A stretch of 64,000 nucleotides of DNA from Flavobacteriales bacterium. Lineage in GTDB: Bacteria; Bacteroidota; Bacteroidia; Flavobacteriales; UBA7430. The DNA lies in NCBI GenBank assembly GCA_002707145.1, contig PAMD01000006.1, positions 62,001 to 126,000 on the forward strand, written 5' to 3'. Below are positions 27,836-36,759 of this stretch, one piece after another. Both the position numbers and the translations under genes were made by a program. Numbering within the stretch: the stretch's first letter is position 1; the number at the start of each line of letters is the position of its first letter. The notes beneath the pieces are model-generated. The model was not told where the DNA came from. It was given only the letters and a program-made list of their open reading frames with translations, and did not search any database.

Positions 27836-28767
27836 TAATGGTATTTAGTTTCTCTGTATGAATTATTATCGTCTTCTAAAATAGACAAATAACTATCATA
27901 TCGAATTGGGTGAACTTCTCCAGAATTTAAAGCTTTTTTCACCGCACACTTTGGTTCATTTATATGTTGGCAATTATGAAATTTGCATTGACTTTTAAGT
28001 ATTAGCATCTCAGGAAAATACTTGGATAATTCTTGAGGATCTATCTCGACTAAACCTAAGCCCTTTATCCCTGGAGTGTCAATTATAAACCCACCAAAAT
28101 TTAGGGTAAACATCTCTGCAAAGGTAGTGGTATGTATTCCTTTTTTGTGCGCATGAGATACACTCTGTGTGTGTAAATCTAGATTTGGATCAATGGCATT
28201 AACTAACGTTGACTTTCCCACGCCAGAATGGCCAGAAAGTAAGGTGACCTTATCTTGCATCTTGGCCGTTAATTCTTCAATATTTTGATTCTTTATTGCA
28301 GAAACTTCAATACACTTATAGCCACAACTGCGATATATAGAGATCAGATCTTGATGGTACTTTAAATCAAACTCATCATACATATCAATCTTATTAAAGA
28401 CAAGGACTACAGGTATTTGATATGCCTCTGCTGTGACTAAAAAACGATCGATAAAACCTACAGAAGTTTTTGGACAAGCTAATGTAACTACCAGAAACGC
28501 TTGGTCTATATTAGCAGCTATAATATGCACTTGTTTGGAAAGATTTACAGATTTTCGAACGATATAATTCTTTCTTTCCAATATTTTATTGATCATGAGG
28601 TCCTCTCCTTGCCTAGACAACAAAACCTGATCACCCACAGAAACTGGATTGGTACTCTTAATACCTTTCATTCTAAACTTCCCCTTGAGTCGACACTGAC
28701 AAAAGGTTCCATCTTGAATTCGAACACTGTACCAACTTCCTGTCGATTTAACTACCACACCTTGCAT
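27835..28767 (-). CDS. rsgA: Small ribosomal subunit biogenesis GTPase RsgA
   Basis: A circularly permuted GTPase that acts late in 30S assembly. The protein has 310 residues: an N-terminal OB fold (about 1-65), the GTPase domain with NKID before LLSGHSGVGKSTLVNAI and DTPGIKGLGL after it (the permuted order), and the C-terminal zinc motif CKFHNCQHINEPKC. Its stop codon overlaps the start of the dtd pseudogene (TAATG), and it has its own strong promoter upstream. Confidence 0.96.
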   Translation of the reverse strand: MQGVVVKSTGSWYSVRIQDGTFCQCRLKGKFRMKGIKSTNPVSVGDQVLLSRQGEDLMINKILERKNYIVRKSVNLSKQVHIIAANIDQAFLVVTLACPKTSVGFIDRFLVTAEAYQIPVVLVFNKIDMYDEFDLKYHQDLISIYRSCGYKCIEVSAIKNQNIEELTAKMQDKVTLLSGHSGVGKSTLVNAIDPNLDLHTQSVSHAHKKGIHTTTFAEMFTLNFGGFIIDTPGIKGLGLVEIDPQELSKYFPEMLILKSQCKFHNCQHINEPKCAVKKALNSGEVHPIRYDSYLSILEDDNNSYRETKYH

Positions 28768-28772
28768 AAATA

Positions 28773-28804
28773 CAAAGATATGATTTGGTAGGAATATTAA
28801 ACAA
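28773..28804 (-). promoter_or_regulatory. rsgA promoter
   Basis: On the minus strand TTG (28802-28804), 21-bp spacer and perfect TATCTTTG (28773-28780), 5 bp before the rsgA ATG, so a leaderless mRNA is predicted. The rest of the 280-bp rsgA-gldA gap (about 28805-29010) is AT-rich and I see no gene in it. Confidence 0.7.
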
Positions 28805-29013
28805 TTTAGTTGAAATTAGATAAAAAATATGAGCAAAATATAAAGGAAGCGATTTGCTACTCTCTTTTTGCATCACTTTCCCCCTCGAGATAATGCATAA
28901 TTAAATTATTTCATCATACTAAATAAAACCTTAATACATTTAATTACAGTTATTTAATTATATAATTTTTATATTTTATATTAACAATCTAAATTGTGAA
29001 AATAAATAATTAT

Positions 29014-29042
29014 TTGAGAATCATAAAATTAACTTACCTTCG
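29014..29042 (+). promoter_or_regulatory. gldA promoter
   Basis: TTTG ending at 29016, 18-bp spacer, TACCTTCG (29035-29042; one change from TAnnTTTG), 5 bp before the ATG at 29048. Leaderless architecture like rsgA on the other side. Confidence 0.6.
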
Positions 29043-29047
29043 TAGAT

Positions 29048-29740
29048 ATGTCTATAGAAGCATTGAAGATTAGCAAATTATACGGAAATAAAAAGGCATT
29101 AAATGACCTTTCTTTTGAAATTAAAAAAGGAGAAATCATAGGACTACTTGGACCGAATGGCGCTGGAAAATCAACGCTAATGAAAATTCTAACAGGATTC
29201 ACTCCTCTCTCAGCAGGTAAAGCTAACATTTGCGGTCTTGACATCCAAGAATATAGTTTACAGTCCAAAAGTAAAATTGGATATCTACCCGAACACAACC
29301 CCCTTTATCAATATATGTACGTGAGGGAATATTTAGAGTTTATAGCGAAAATATATAAGGTAGATATCAATCGCGTAGATCAAATGATTTCACAGACTGG
29401 CTTATTACTAGAAAAAAGTAAAAAAATTGGATCACTATCCAAAGGATATAAGCAGAGGGTAGGTTTGGCACAAGCTCTCATTCACAACCCGGAAGTACTA
29501 ATTTTAGACGAACCGACTACTGGCTTAGACCCAAACCAACTGGTTGAAATTCGCGCATTGATTAAAGAAATGGGAGGGGAAAAAACAGTTCTTATTTCGA
29601 CTCATATTATGCAAGAGGTTGAGGCAATTTGCGATAAGGTAATTATTTTAAAAAACGGAGAAATTGTTGCAAACGATTTCGTTAAAAAAATCACTAGAAA
29701 AGAAAAACTTGAAGATGTTTTTAGAAGATTAACTAGTTAA
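29048..29740 (+). CDS. gldA: ABC transporter ATP-binding protein, GldA-like
   Basis: A 230-residue ABC ATPase. Walker A GPNGAGKST is at about 35-43, the signature is LSKGYKQRVGLA, Walker B VLILDEPTTGLDP, and the H-loop STHIMQEVEAICD. Overall similarity, including GYLPEHNPLYQYMYVREYLEF and the ending EDVFRRLT, is to GldA, the ATPase that works with GldF/GldG in gliding motility and type IX-related transport. It lacks the roughly 65-residue segment that most GldA proteins have between the ABC core and the final helix. gldF/gldG are not in this window, consistent with their separate location elsewhere. Confidence 0.85.
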   Translation: MSIEALKISKLYGNKKALNDLSFEIKKGEIIGLLGPNGAGKSTLMKILTGFTPLSAGKANICGLDIQEYSLQSKSKIGYLPEHNPLYQYMYVREYLEFIAKIYKVDINRVDQMISQTGLLLEKSKKIGSLSKGYKQRVGLAQALIHNPEVLILDEPTTGLDPNQLVEIRALIKEMGGEKTVLISTHIMQEVEAICDKVIILKNGEIVANDFVKKITRKEKLEDVFRRLTS

Positions 29741-29749
29741 ATAAATTAT

Positions 29750-29757
29750 TATCTTTG
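29750..29757 (+). promoter_or_regulatory. -7 box of the metK promoter
   Basis: A perfect TATCTTTG just after gldA. The predicted transcription start near 29762 leaves a leader of about 110 nt, long for this genome, and coincides with the 5' edge of the SAM-II riboswitch. Confidence 0.65.
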
Positions 29758-29765
29758 AAATGAAT

Positions 29766-29816
29766 TCGTGGATTTATTTGACTGATTGCTACCACTTTAA
29801 AAAAGGCTAAAGCAGT
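29766..29816 (+). promoter_or_regulatory. SAM-II riboswitch upstream of metK
   Basis: The region fits the SAM-II (SAM_alpha) layout. Stem P1 is GTGG (29768-29771) with CCAC (29792-29795). The loop opens GATTTATTTG and carries TTGC just before the 3' strand. P1 is followed by TTTAAAAAAGGCTAAAGCAG, matching the conserved UUAAA and GCUAAA. The loop segment ATTGCT (29785-29790) can pair with AGCAGT (29811-29816) to form the pseudoknot. The position, at the transcription start of a metK gene with an unusually long leader, also fits. Binding SAM would lower expression of SAM synthetase. Confidence 0.8.
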
Positions 29817-29873
29817 ATTCCCAAGCTATGGCCAAAATCAGACTTTTCATTTTATTAACATTTAAATCAATAT

Positions 29874-31142
29874 ATGTCTTATTTTTTCACCTCCGAATCT
29901 GTATCTGAAGGCCATCCTGATAAAGTTGCTGACCAAATTTCTGATGCTATTCTAGATGCTTTTTTAGCAAAAGATCCAGAATCAAAAGTTGCTTGTGAAA
30001 CGCTAGTTACAACGGGACTGACAGTAGTAAGTGGCGAAGTTAATTCAACTGCGTGGATAGATATTCAAAAACAAGTAAGAAACGTTATTCGTAAAATTGG
30101 CTACACCAAGTCCTAATATAAGTTTGATGCTGAATCTTGTGGAATCATATCCACTGTTCACGAGCAATCTGATGATATCAACCAAGGAGTTGTTGAAGGC
30201 AAAGGTTTACATACTGAACAAGGTGCCGGTGATCAAGGCATGATGTTTGGCTATGCAACAAATGAAACGGATAATTACATGCCCCTAGCAATTAGTTTAT
30301 CGCACTTACTTTTAGAAGAGTTGGCTTTAATTAGAAGAGAAAATCATCCTGTAATGTTTTACCTAAGACCCGATGCAAAATCTCAGGTAACCATTCAATA
30401 CTCAGACAATCACAAACCAGAAAGGATAGACACCATCGTTATCTCCACCCAACATGATGAATTTGATGAGGAAAAAAAAATGCTCACAAAAATCAATCTT
30501 GATGTGCAAAATATTCTCATTGAACGCATCAAGAAAAAACTTCCTTCATCTATAAAAAATTTGTTTGACACGCATGAAGCTGTTAAATATCATGTGAATC
30601 CAACTGGCAAATTTGTCGTCGGTGGCCCTCATGGAGATACCGGATTGACCGGAAGAAAAATCATCGTAGACACTTATGGAGGAAAAGGCGCACATGGCGG
30701 GGGTGCCTTCTCTGGAAAAGATCCCTCAAAAGTAGATCGGTCTGCAGCTTATGCCACTCGGCATATTGCAAAAAATATGGTCGCTAGTGGGATATCTGAT
30801 CAAATCCTAGTTCAAGTATCCTATGCAATTGGTGTAGCAAAACCAATGAATATTTTTATTGACACCTATGGTACAGAAAAAGTAGGGCTAAGTGACAGTG
30901 ATATTGCTAAAAAAGTGGATGCTATCTTTGACATGAGACCAGCAGCTATTATAAATAGATTTAATCTAAAAAGCCCCATTTACAGTGAAACTGCAGCATA
31001 TGGGCATATGGGGCGTAAATCAGAACAAAAATCAGTGGTCTTTGAAATGGCAGATGGAAAAAAAATAACCAAAGAAATTGAGACCTTTCCATGGGAGAAA
31101 CTAGATTATGTTCAACAAATAAAAAAAGCTTTTAAACTTTAG
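29874..31142 (+). pseudogene. metK: S-adenosylmethionine synthetase, interrupted by one in-frame TAA
   Basis: MetK makes SAM from methionine and ATP. The frame from ATG 29874 reads [20 protein letters not shown] to codon 80, then TAA (30114-30116), then continues in the same frame to the normal end at 31142, 422 codons in all. Everything else is intact: EGHPDK, GAGDQGMMFGYATNETD, HGDTGLTGRK and GGGAFSGKDPSKVDRS. The stop follows YTKS, where relatives have a Glu, so GAA to TAA is the simplest change. Restart at 30240 would lose the N-terminal domain. Either a sequencing error, a real nonsense allele with a second metK elsewhere, or readthrough; I cannot decide. Confidence 0.85.
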
Positions 31143-31145
31143 TAC

Positions 31146-32240
31146 ATGAAGTACACTTTTAAAGATAAGTCCTACACCATTAGTAGATATCCCAAAACAG
31201 AACAAATCTCACTAAGAGCTTGGAATTCAGCTGATGAGCATATTTTAAAATATCTAGAAGAAGAAGAAATTAAATTAAAAAATATCGCTATTTGTAATGA
31301 TCGTTTTGGATTTTTGAGTGTCCTACTCGCTGAGTATAAACCCAAGACTATTTTAAACTTTAGAAGCCAAGAAAAATCTATTTACATAAATCTCCAACTA
31401 AATGACCTAGATACAGAAAGCGTTATTAAAACAAGTCCCTTAGATAGCATAAAACCATACTGTGATCTAGCCTTAATTAAAATACCCAAGTCTTTAGATC
31501 TTTTTCGACTTCAAATGGAGCAACTTTATAGTGCTTCAAAAAAAGACACAAAAATAGTATGTGCTTTCATGACCAAATACTTTAGCTATCAAATGCTAGA
31601 TATTTGCAATGAGTACTTCGAACTATGTAAACAATCTAAGGCCTGGAAAAAATCAAGATTAATTGTTCTAAAGAATAAAAAGAAGCGGAAAAAATCGAAA
31701 ATTAAACATGAAATTACTTTTTCTAACTCTAAAAAATTCACTCAATACTATGGAGTTTTTTCAGCTAAAAAAATTGACTATGCATCACAATTTTTTATCC
31801 AAAATATGGTCGTGACCCTCTCAGATAATAAAATCTTAGATTTAGGCTCCGGAAATGGAGTTTTAACATACGAAGCACAACGTCAGAAACCCGACGCAAT
31901 TGTCTATCTTGTAGATGATTCTTTTCTAGCAATTGAATCCTCCAAAATGAATGTAGATCCAAAAAGATCTTTTTTTTATTATCAAGACGATCTATCACAA
32001 TTTGAGGATAACAGTTTTGATCTAGTACTATCTAATCCTCCATTTCACTTTGAACATGAAACCAATATCGATATATCAATAAATTTATTTAGAGAGGTAA
32101 AAAGATGTCTAAAAAAAGGTGGTTCCTTCCAATTGGTCTCAAGTAATCACTTGAATTTAAAAACACAGCTTTATGATTTCTTTCATAAGATCCAAATTGT
32201 TGATCAAAACAAAAAATTTACTGTTTACAACTGTACTTAG
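31146..32240 (+). CDS. RlmG/RsmC-like rRNA guanine-N2 methyltransferase
   Basis: A 364-residue protein with a degenerate N-terminal Rossmann-like domain (about 1-170) and a C-terminal SAM-dependent MTS methyltransferase domain. GVFSAKKIDYASQFF precedes ILDLGSGNGVLTYEA (SAM loop), and NPPFHFEHE is the N6/N2-methylase NPPF motif near residue 300. The two-domain plan matches RlmG (23S G1835) and RsmC (16S G1207); the length is closer to RlmG. It begins 3 bp after metK, so enzyme and SAM supply would be co-transcribed under the riboswitch (inference). Confidence 0.82.
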   Translation: MKYTFKDKSYTISRYPKTEQISLRAWNSADEHILKYLEEEEIKLKNIAICNDRFGFLSVLLAEYKPKTILNFRSQEKSIYINLQLNDLDTESVIKTSPLDSIKPYCDLALIKIPKSLDLFRLQMEQLYSASKKDTKIVCAFMTKYFSYQMLDICNEYFELCKQSKAWKKSRLIVLKNKKKRKKSKIKHEITFSNSKKFTQYYGVFSAKKIDYASQFFIQNMVVTLSDNKILDLGSGNGVLTYEAQRQKPDAIVYLVDDSFLAIESSKMNVDPKRSFFYYQDDLSQFEDNSFDLVLSNPPFHFEHETNIDISINLFREVKRCLKKGGSFQLVSSNHLNLKTQLYDFFHKIQIVDQNKKFTVYNCT

Positions 32241-32315
32241 CCACAAACTAGAATTCTAATTTATACTATAACTTCAAAAAGTTAGTTAGATTTATAATAA
32301 ATATTTAAATGTCTC

Positions 32316-33650
32316 ATGAAAAAACTTATTTATATACTATTAATTTGTTTGGCAATTTCTTGTCAAAACAACCCTTCAGAAAATGTAATCATCAGCGGTA
32401 AAATAACCAACTCTGTGAGTGAAACTGTATCTATACTGTTTAGAGATGGAGCAAATAATATGACAGACAGTCTAAGTGAAAGTACAAATTTTAAAATAGA
32501 ATTCTATCTGGAAAAGGCACAATATGTCAGTTTCAAACATGGTCCTGAAACAACAGCAATGTATATAAAACCAGGGGATAATATTCAATTAACTATCGAT
32601 CCAAATAAATTTGATGAAACAATCTTTTACACGGGAAGTAATGCCTCTAACTTTCTTGCTAAAAAATATTTGTTAGATGAAAAATTAGACAGAAGAGCCC
32701 TATATAGTCTACCCGAGAAGGAATTTCTCAGAGGAGTAAACAAAATAGAAAAGGATTTCTATGCTCTGTTGAATTTGGGGCTTGACGAAACATTCAAAAA
32801 AAATGAAGAAAAATCAATTTGGAGGGAGTGGGCAACTGCAAAACTCAATTATCAAAGTTATCACGAATCTATTTCTGATTCTAGCATCATACTGAGTGAC
32901 AATTATTTTGATTTCATAGCTGAAATTGATGTCAATGACCCAATTCATTTAGAAAACTACGATTCATTCAATTTTTTAAAAACCTATGTGATGTCCCAAA
33001 AAACATCACAGGGTAAAAGTCACATCCTTAATAGCTTTGAATTTTTAAGTACTAATTTTGAATCACAAAAAACTACTGACACCATTGCTACGGTCTTGAT
33101 AAAAAACTATTTGGATGGAGACGATATTTCTGAAATAGAGGAGGTCTTAATAGCGTTCAAAAAAACCCATTCCAATCCCACTATGGTAAGTGAAATGACA
33201 AAACTGGTAGGTGCAATGACTCTTTTAAACACAGGAAATCCGGCAATAGACTTTACTTATCCAGACAAAAACGGAGAAGAAAGATCATTATCTGACTTTA
33301 AGGGAAGCTATGTATACGTTGATGTATGGGCAACTTGGTGTGGGCCGTGCAAAAGAGAAATTCCAGACTTAATAAAATTAGAAAAAGACTACCATGATAA
33401 AAATATTGTCTTCATGAGTGTATCTGTAGATGAGGAAAATGACCACCAAACTTGGTTAGACATGATTGAAGAAAAGCAATTGGGAGGTGTTCAACTATTT
33501 GCGGCAGGATGGTCGAAAATTGTAAACGATTATCATATAAAAGGGATTCCAAGATTTATGCTCTTTGATCCCCAAGGAAATATTCTAGACACTAAAGCTC
33601 CTCGTCCTTCAGACCCTCTGACTAGGGTAATCTTTGAGCAACTCTTTTAA
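32316..33650 (+). CDS. TlpA-like thioredoxin-fold lipoprotein with DUF4369-like N-terminus
   Basis: A 444-residue lipoprotein: signal sequence MKKLIYILLICLAISC with lipobox Cys16. An N-terminal beta-rich domain (about 25-110) resembles DUF4369, then a helical middle, and a C-terminal thioredoxin-like domain with WATWCGPCKRE (cysteines about 342 and 345), ISVDEE and GIPRFMLFDPQG. Such proteins are periplasm-facing disulfide reductases or cytochrome maturation helpers; which substrate is unknown. It is 75 bp after the methyltransferase gene, with no obvious promoter box. Confidence 0.85.
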   Translation: MKKLIYILLICLAISCQNNPSENVIISGKITNSVSETVSILFRDGANNMTDSLSESTNFKIEFYLEKAQYVSFKHGPETTAMYIKPGDNIQLTIDPNKFDETIFYTGSNASNFLAKKYLLDEKLDRRALYSLPEKEFLRGVNKIEKDFYALLNLGLDETFKKNEEKSIWREWATAKLNYQSYHESISDSSIILSDNYFDFIAEIDVNDPIHLENYDSFNFLKTYVMSQKTSQGKSHILNSFEFLSTNFESQKTTDTIATVLIKNYLDGDDISEIEEVLIAFKKTHSNPTMVSEMTKLVGAMTLLNTGNPAIDFTYPDKNGEERSLSDFKGSYVYVDVWATWCGPCKREIPDLIKLEKDYHDKNIVFMSVSVDEENDHQTWLDMIEEKQLGGVQLFAAGWSKIVNDYHIKGIPRFMLFDPQGNILDTKAPRPSDPLTRVIFEQLF

Positions 33651-33692
33651 CTCTCAAAAAAAAAATATCTCACTCTCAAAATCGCAACTATT

Positions 33693-34376
33693 TTGATTCC
33701 CTTTGGAAGTATTGTCAATGCACTATCAGTTATTTTAGGTAGTTTCATTGGAATAAGCATTGGGAATCGTTTACCAAAATCTATTCGCGCTATTATCTTT
33801 CAAGTTATGGGACTTTTCACACTCATTCTTGGTTTAAAGATGTCTCTAGAAACCCAGGCATTAATCATCCTTCTCCTGAGTTTAACAATGGGAGCAGCAA
33901 TTGGAGAAAAATTAAATATTGAACAAAAACTCCAAATACTTGGCCTAAAAATAAAAAACCTTTTAAAAAATAAAAATGAGAAATTTGCAGAGGGACTTGT
34001 AACAGCTTTTCTCCTCTTTTGCTTAGGATCAATGACTTTTGTAGGAGCTATTGAAGAAGGGATTAACCAAGACAGAACCTTGCTTTACACAAAAAGCTTC
34101 ATGGATGGGATTACGTCTATCCTTTTGGCATCGAGTTTTGGTTTGGGAGTTTTAGTTTCGGCGATCCCGTTATTGATTTTTCAATCCTTATTAACCTTTG
34201 CTGCACTTTATCTAGAACCTTATTTAACTTCCAGCATCATCAATGAAGTATCTGCTGTAGGAGGCGTTCTTATACTAGGTATTGGTATTAATATACTTGA
34301 ATTAAAGAAGATTAAAGTCAGTAATATGCTTCCTTCACTATTTTTAGTCGTGCCTCTACATTTACTTTTTTCTTAA
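33693..34376 (+). CDS. DUF554 family membrane protein
   Basis: A 227-residue protein with six or seven hydrophobic segments. FGSIVNALSVILGSFIGISIG at the start, GLKMSLE, and CLGSMTFVGAIEEG in the middle match DUF554 (YdfK-like), of unknown transport role. No ATG precedes the family N-terminus; the likely start is TTG at 33693 (MIPFGS). The next gene is convergent, 7 bp away. Confidence 0.85.
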   Translation: MIPFGSIVNALSVILGSFIGISIGNRLPKSIRAIIFQVMGLFTLILGLKMSLETQALIILLLSLTMGAAIGEKLNIEQKLQILGLKIKNLLKNKNEKFAEGLVTAFLLFCLGSMTFVGAIEEGINQDRTLLYTKSFMDGITSILLASSFGLGVLVSAIPLLIFQSLLTFAALYLEPYLTSSIINEVSAVGGVLILGIGINILELKKIKVSNMLPSLFLVVPLHLLFS

Positions 34377-34383
34377 TTCTTTA

Positions 34384-35511
34384 TTAAGTCAAAAAAAGAT
34401 CAGAAGAAATTCGATTTGCAAATAATTTACCTTGATCTGATAAAGTAAACACACCCATGGATTCATTGACGAAATCTCGATCTAAATACGTCTTTATTTC
34501 TTGAAGGAAATGCAAAGAATAATTGCTAGGAAAATCTTTTTTTATTATGGAGATATCGCAACCCCAAATAGTCCTTAATGAGGTTAGAATGTACTCATTA
34601 TATTGATCTCTTTGAGATAAAATCTCAGTTTCTAGAGGCAAAACTCTTTGTCTAATATTCTGAATATATCTTTGGTTATTAGACACATTCCACGAGCGAC
34701 TATTTCCAATAAATGAATGCGCTGAAGGTCCCAGTCCTAAATAAGCTTTTTTTTGCCAATATGAGCTATTGTGTCGACTGTAAGCCTTTTCTTTGCAAAA
34801 ATTAGAAATCTCATACTGCTCATAATCAGCCGCTTTCATCTTCTTCATTAATAGTTTGAATTGTTCAGTACTTTGACGTTCACTAACAGAAAGTGATTTC
34901 TTGCTTAAAATCTGTCTTTTCAATGGTGTATTATCTTCCACTGTGAGTGCATAAGAGGAGATATGTGGAATTTGTAGTCCAAAACTTATTTGTAAATTCT
35001 CTAACCAATGTGCATTTGTCATTCCTGGAGTACCATAAATTAGGTCTATTGTAATATTCGATAAACCAATATCTTGCGATCTTTTTATAGATTCCAGTGC
35101 TTGAGTAGAATTATGAACTCGGTGCATAAATTTTAAATCGGAATCCCTAAAAGATTGAACACCAATACTCAGTCTATTAATCGAACTTTGAGCAAATTGC
35201 TTGATCCTACCTTGACTTAAATCGTCAGGATTAGCCTCTAGGGTAATTTCCACATCTGAATCAACATTAAAGTCTTGATGTAAATGATTAAGAATTCTAT
35301 TCAGTTCGTCTGTACTAAGTAGAGAGGGGGTTCCCCCACCAAAGTATATGCTCGAAATAGAATCCTGAGAGAAAATATCCTTGCGCAGTTCAATTTCTAA
35401 AATTAATGCATCAACAAAATCAGCCTTCATTGCAGTGGATGTAGAAAAGTGAAAATTACAATAATTACAAGCTTTCTTGCAAAAAGGAATATGCAAATAA
35501 ATTCCAGCCAT
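34384..35511 (-). CDS. hemW: Radical SAM heme chaperone HemW (HemN-like)
   Basis: A 375-residue radical SAM protein starting MAGIYLHIPFCKKACNYCNF with the CxxxCxxC cluster motif, then SIYFGGGTPSLL, ITLEANPDDL, NRLSIGVQSF and IDLIYGTPGMT. The short N-terminus without the extra HemN region points to HemW, a heme chaperone, instead of coproporphyrinogen oxidase. Its start ATG overlaps the stop codon of the upstream histidine kinase by one base (TAATG), so the two are translationally coupled. Confidence 0.88.
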   Translation of the reverse strand: MAGIYLHIPFCKKACNYCNFHFSTSTAMKADFVDALILEIELRKDIFSQDSISSIYFGGGTPSLLSTDELNRILNHLHQDFNVDSDVEITLEANPDDLSQGRIKQFAQSSINRLSIGVQSFRDSDLKFMHRVHNSTQALESIKRSQDIGLSNITIDLIYGTPGMTNAHWLENLQISFGLQIPHISSYALTVEDNTPLKRQILSKKSLSVSERQSTEQFKLLMKKMKAADYEQYEISNFCKEKAYSRHNSSYWQKKAYLGLGPSAHSFIGNSRSWNVSNNQRYIQNIRQRVLPLETEILSQRDQYNEYILTSLRTIWGCDISIIKKDFPSNYSLHFLQEIKTYLDRDFVNESMGVFTLSDQGKLFANRISSDLFLT

Positions 35512-36665
35512 TAGCTTTTTACAAGACTTATTCGAAAAGTCGTACCCTTCCCCAATTCAGATTGCAGAACGAACACTTGGCCTTTATGGTAATCTTCAAT
35601 AATTCTTTTAACCAACGAAAGACCTAAACCCCAGCCTCTTTTCTTTGTAGTATATCCTGGTTCAAACACTGTTTTCATATGAGCAGATCGCAAACCTCTT
35701 CCAGTATCTTTGATATCAACAAGGACTCTATTTCCTTGCTCTTTTATATAAAGATAGATACTTCCCTCTCCTTGAATAGCGTCAATCGAATTTCTAAGTA
35801 TATTTTCTATGACCCAGCCAAATAATTGCGGATTAAGGTCAATAAGTAATGAGGGAGAATCTGGGCGTAATACAAACTCTATTTTAGAAGAACTTCTGTC
35901 TTTCATATAGAAAAAAGATCTTTCTAGAGTTTTATTTAAGTCAGTTTGATACAGTTCTGGTTGAGACCCAATCTTAGAAAAACGCTCTGAAATAGTTTGG
36001 AGTCTCAAAAGGTCTTTATTCATCTCAAAAGCGAGTTCTTCCATCCCTTCTTTATCTTTTAATAAGACCAACCAACCCATTAAAGAAGTAAGAGGTGTTC
36101 CTAATTGATGTGCTGTTTCCTTAGCCATTCCTGCCCAAACTTTATTTTGCTCTGATTTTCGAGAGGCACTAAATGTGAGGTAGCCTAAAAGTATAAAAAG
36201 ACCCACGGCAAACAAAATCATAAAAGGAAAATACTGGAGTCTAGTCAATAGAATAGAATCCTTATAATAAATCATATTACTCTTTCCATCTGCATACTCA
36301 AAAGTGATAGGATCTTGAGCATTCTGCATGGAAAGAAGCTGATCTGCTAAATAATCTGAATGTAAAGCCTTTTTTTCTGGAAAGTTTTTGTGGTAGAGTA
36401 TTTTCCCCTTGCCGTTGGTTAAAATGACAGGAATAGTTTTATTGAGATTAATGACCTCAAAAACAAAACTAATATCCTCATCTAAATTATCAATGTCGGT
36501 CGTTTGTTCCGTAGCAGCTGCCCAAATTTTAACCTTTATTCTTTCTTCCCGCCTCAAATCTTCTACTAGGCTGTTAGTAAACCAAAGAATAGCCAGTCCT
36601 ATCGCCAAAGCAGAAAACAATAGAAGCCGCTTACTAATTTTCTTTATTTTAAGATTCGACATCAT
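35511..36665 (-). CDS. Sensor histidine kinase
   Basis: A 384-residue membrane kinase. TM1 is at about 13-31 and TM2 at about 146-166, with a periplasmic sensor loop of about 110 residues between them and no HAMP domain. The HisKA box AKETAHQLGTPLTSLMGW places the phospho-acceptor at His186. N box ENILRNSIDAI, G1 DIKDTGRGL, and G2 GWGLGLSLVKRI complete the ATPase domain. No response regulator gene is beside it. It is followed by hemW with a one-base overlap. Start may be 36665 or the adjacent ATG 36662. Confidence 0.88.
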   Translation of the reverse strand: MMSNLKIKKISKRLLLFSALAIGLAILWFTNSLVEDLRREERIKVKIWAAATEQTTDIDNLDEDISFVFEVINLNKTIPVILTNGKGKILYHKNFPEKKALHSDYLADQLLSMQNAQDPITFEYADGKSNMIYYKDSILLTRLQYFPFMILFAVGLFILLGYLTFSASRKSEQNKVWAGMAKETAHQLGTPLTSLMGWLVLLKDKEGMEELAFEMNKDLLRLQTISERFSKIGSQPELYQTDLNKTLERSFFYMKDRSSSKIEFVLRPDSPSLLIDLNPQLFGWVIENILRNSIDAIQGEGSIYLYIKEQGNRVLVDIKDTGRGLRSAHMKTVFEPGYTTKKRGWGLGLSLVKRIIEDYHKGQVFVLQSELGKGTTFRISLVKS

Positions 36666-36705
36666 TAAATAACAACGAATTTGTATGAATTATTATTGTT
36701 TTTAC

Positions 36706-36713
36706 CAAAATTA
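36706..36713 (-). promoter_or_regulatory. Possible -7 box of the histidine kinase-hemW promoter
   Basis: TAATTTTG on the minus strand matches TAnnTTTG; no TTG at the right distance was seen. The predicted leader is about 35 nt. Confidence 0.4.
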
Positions 36714-36759
36714 TTGAGATTTCAGGTAAATATAAATTAAAAGTATAATTTATATTTCT

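Noticed and set aside
30114..30116. Genome-wide recoding of TAA as a sense codon
   Set aside because: Many clear genes here end in TAA (for example rsgA and accC), so only the metK TAA is out of place.
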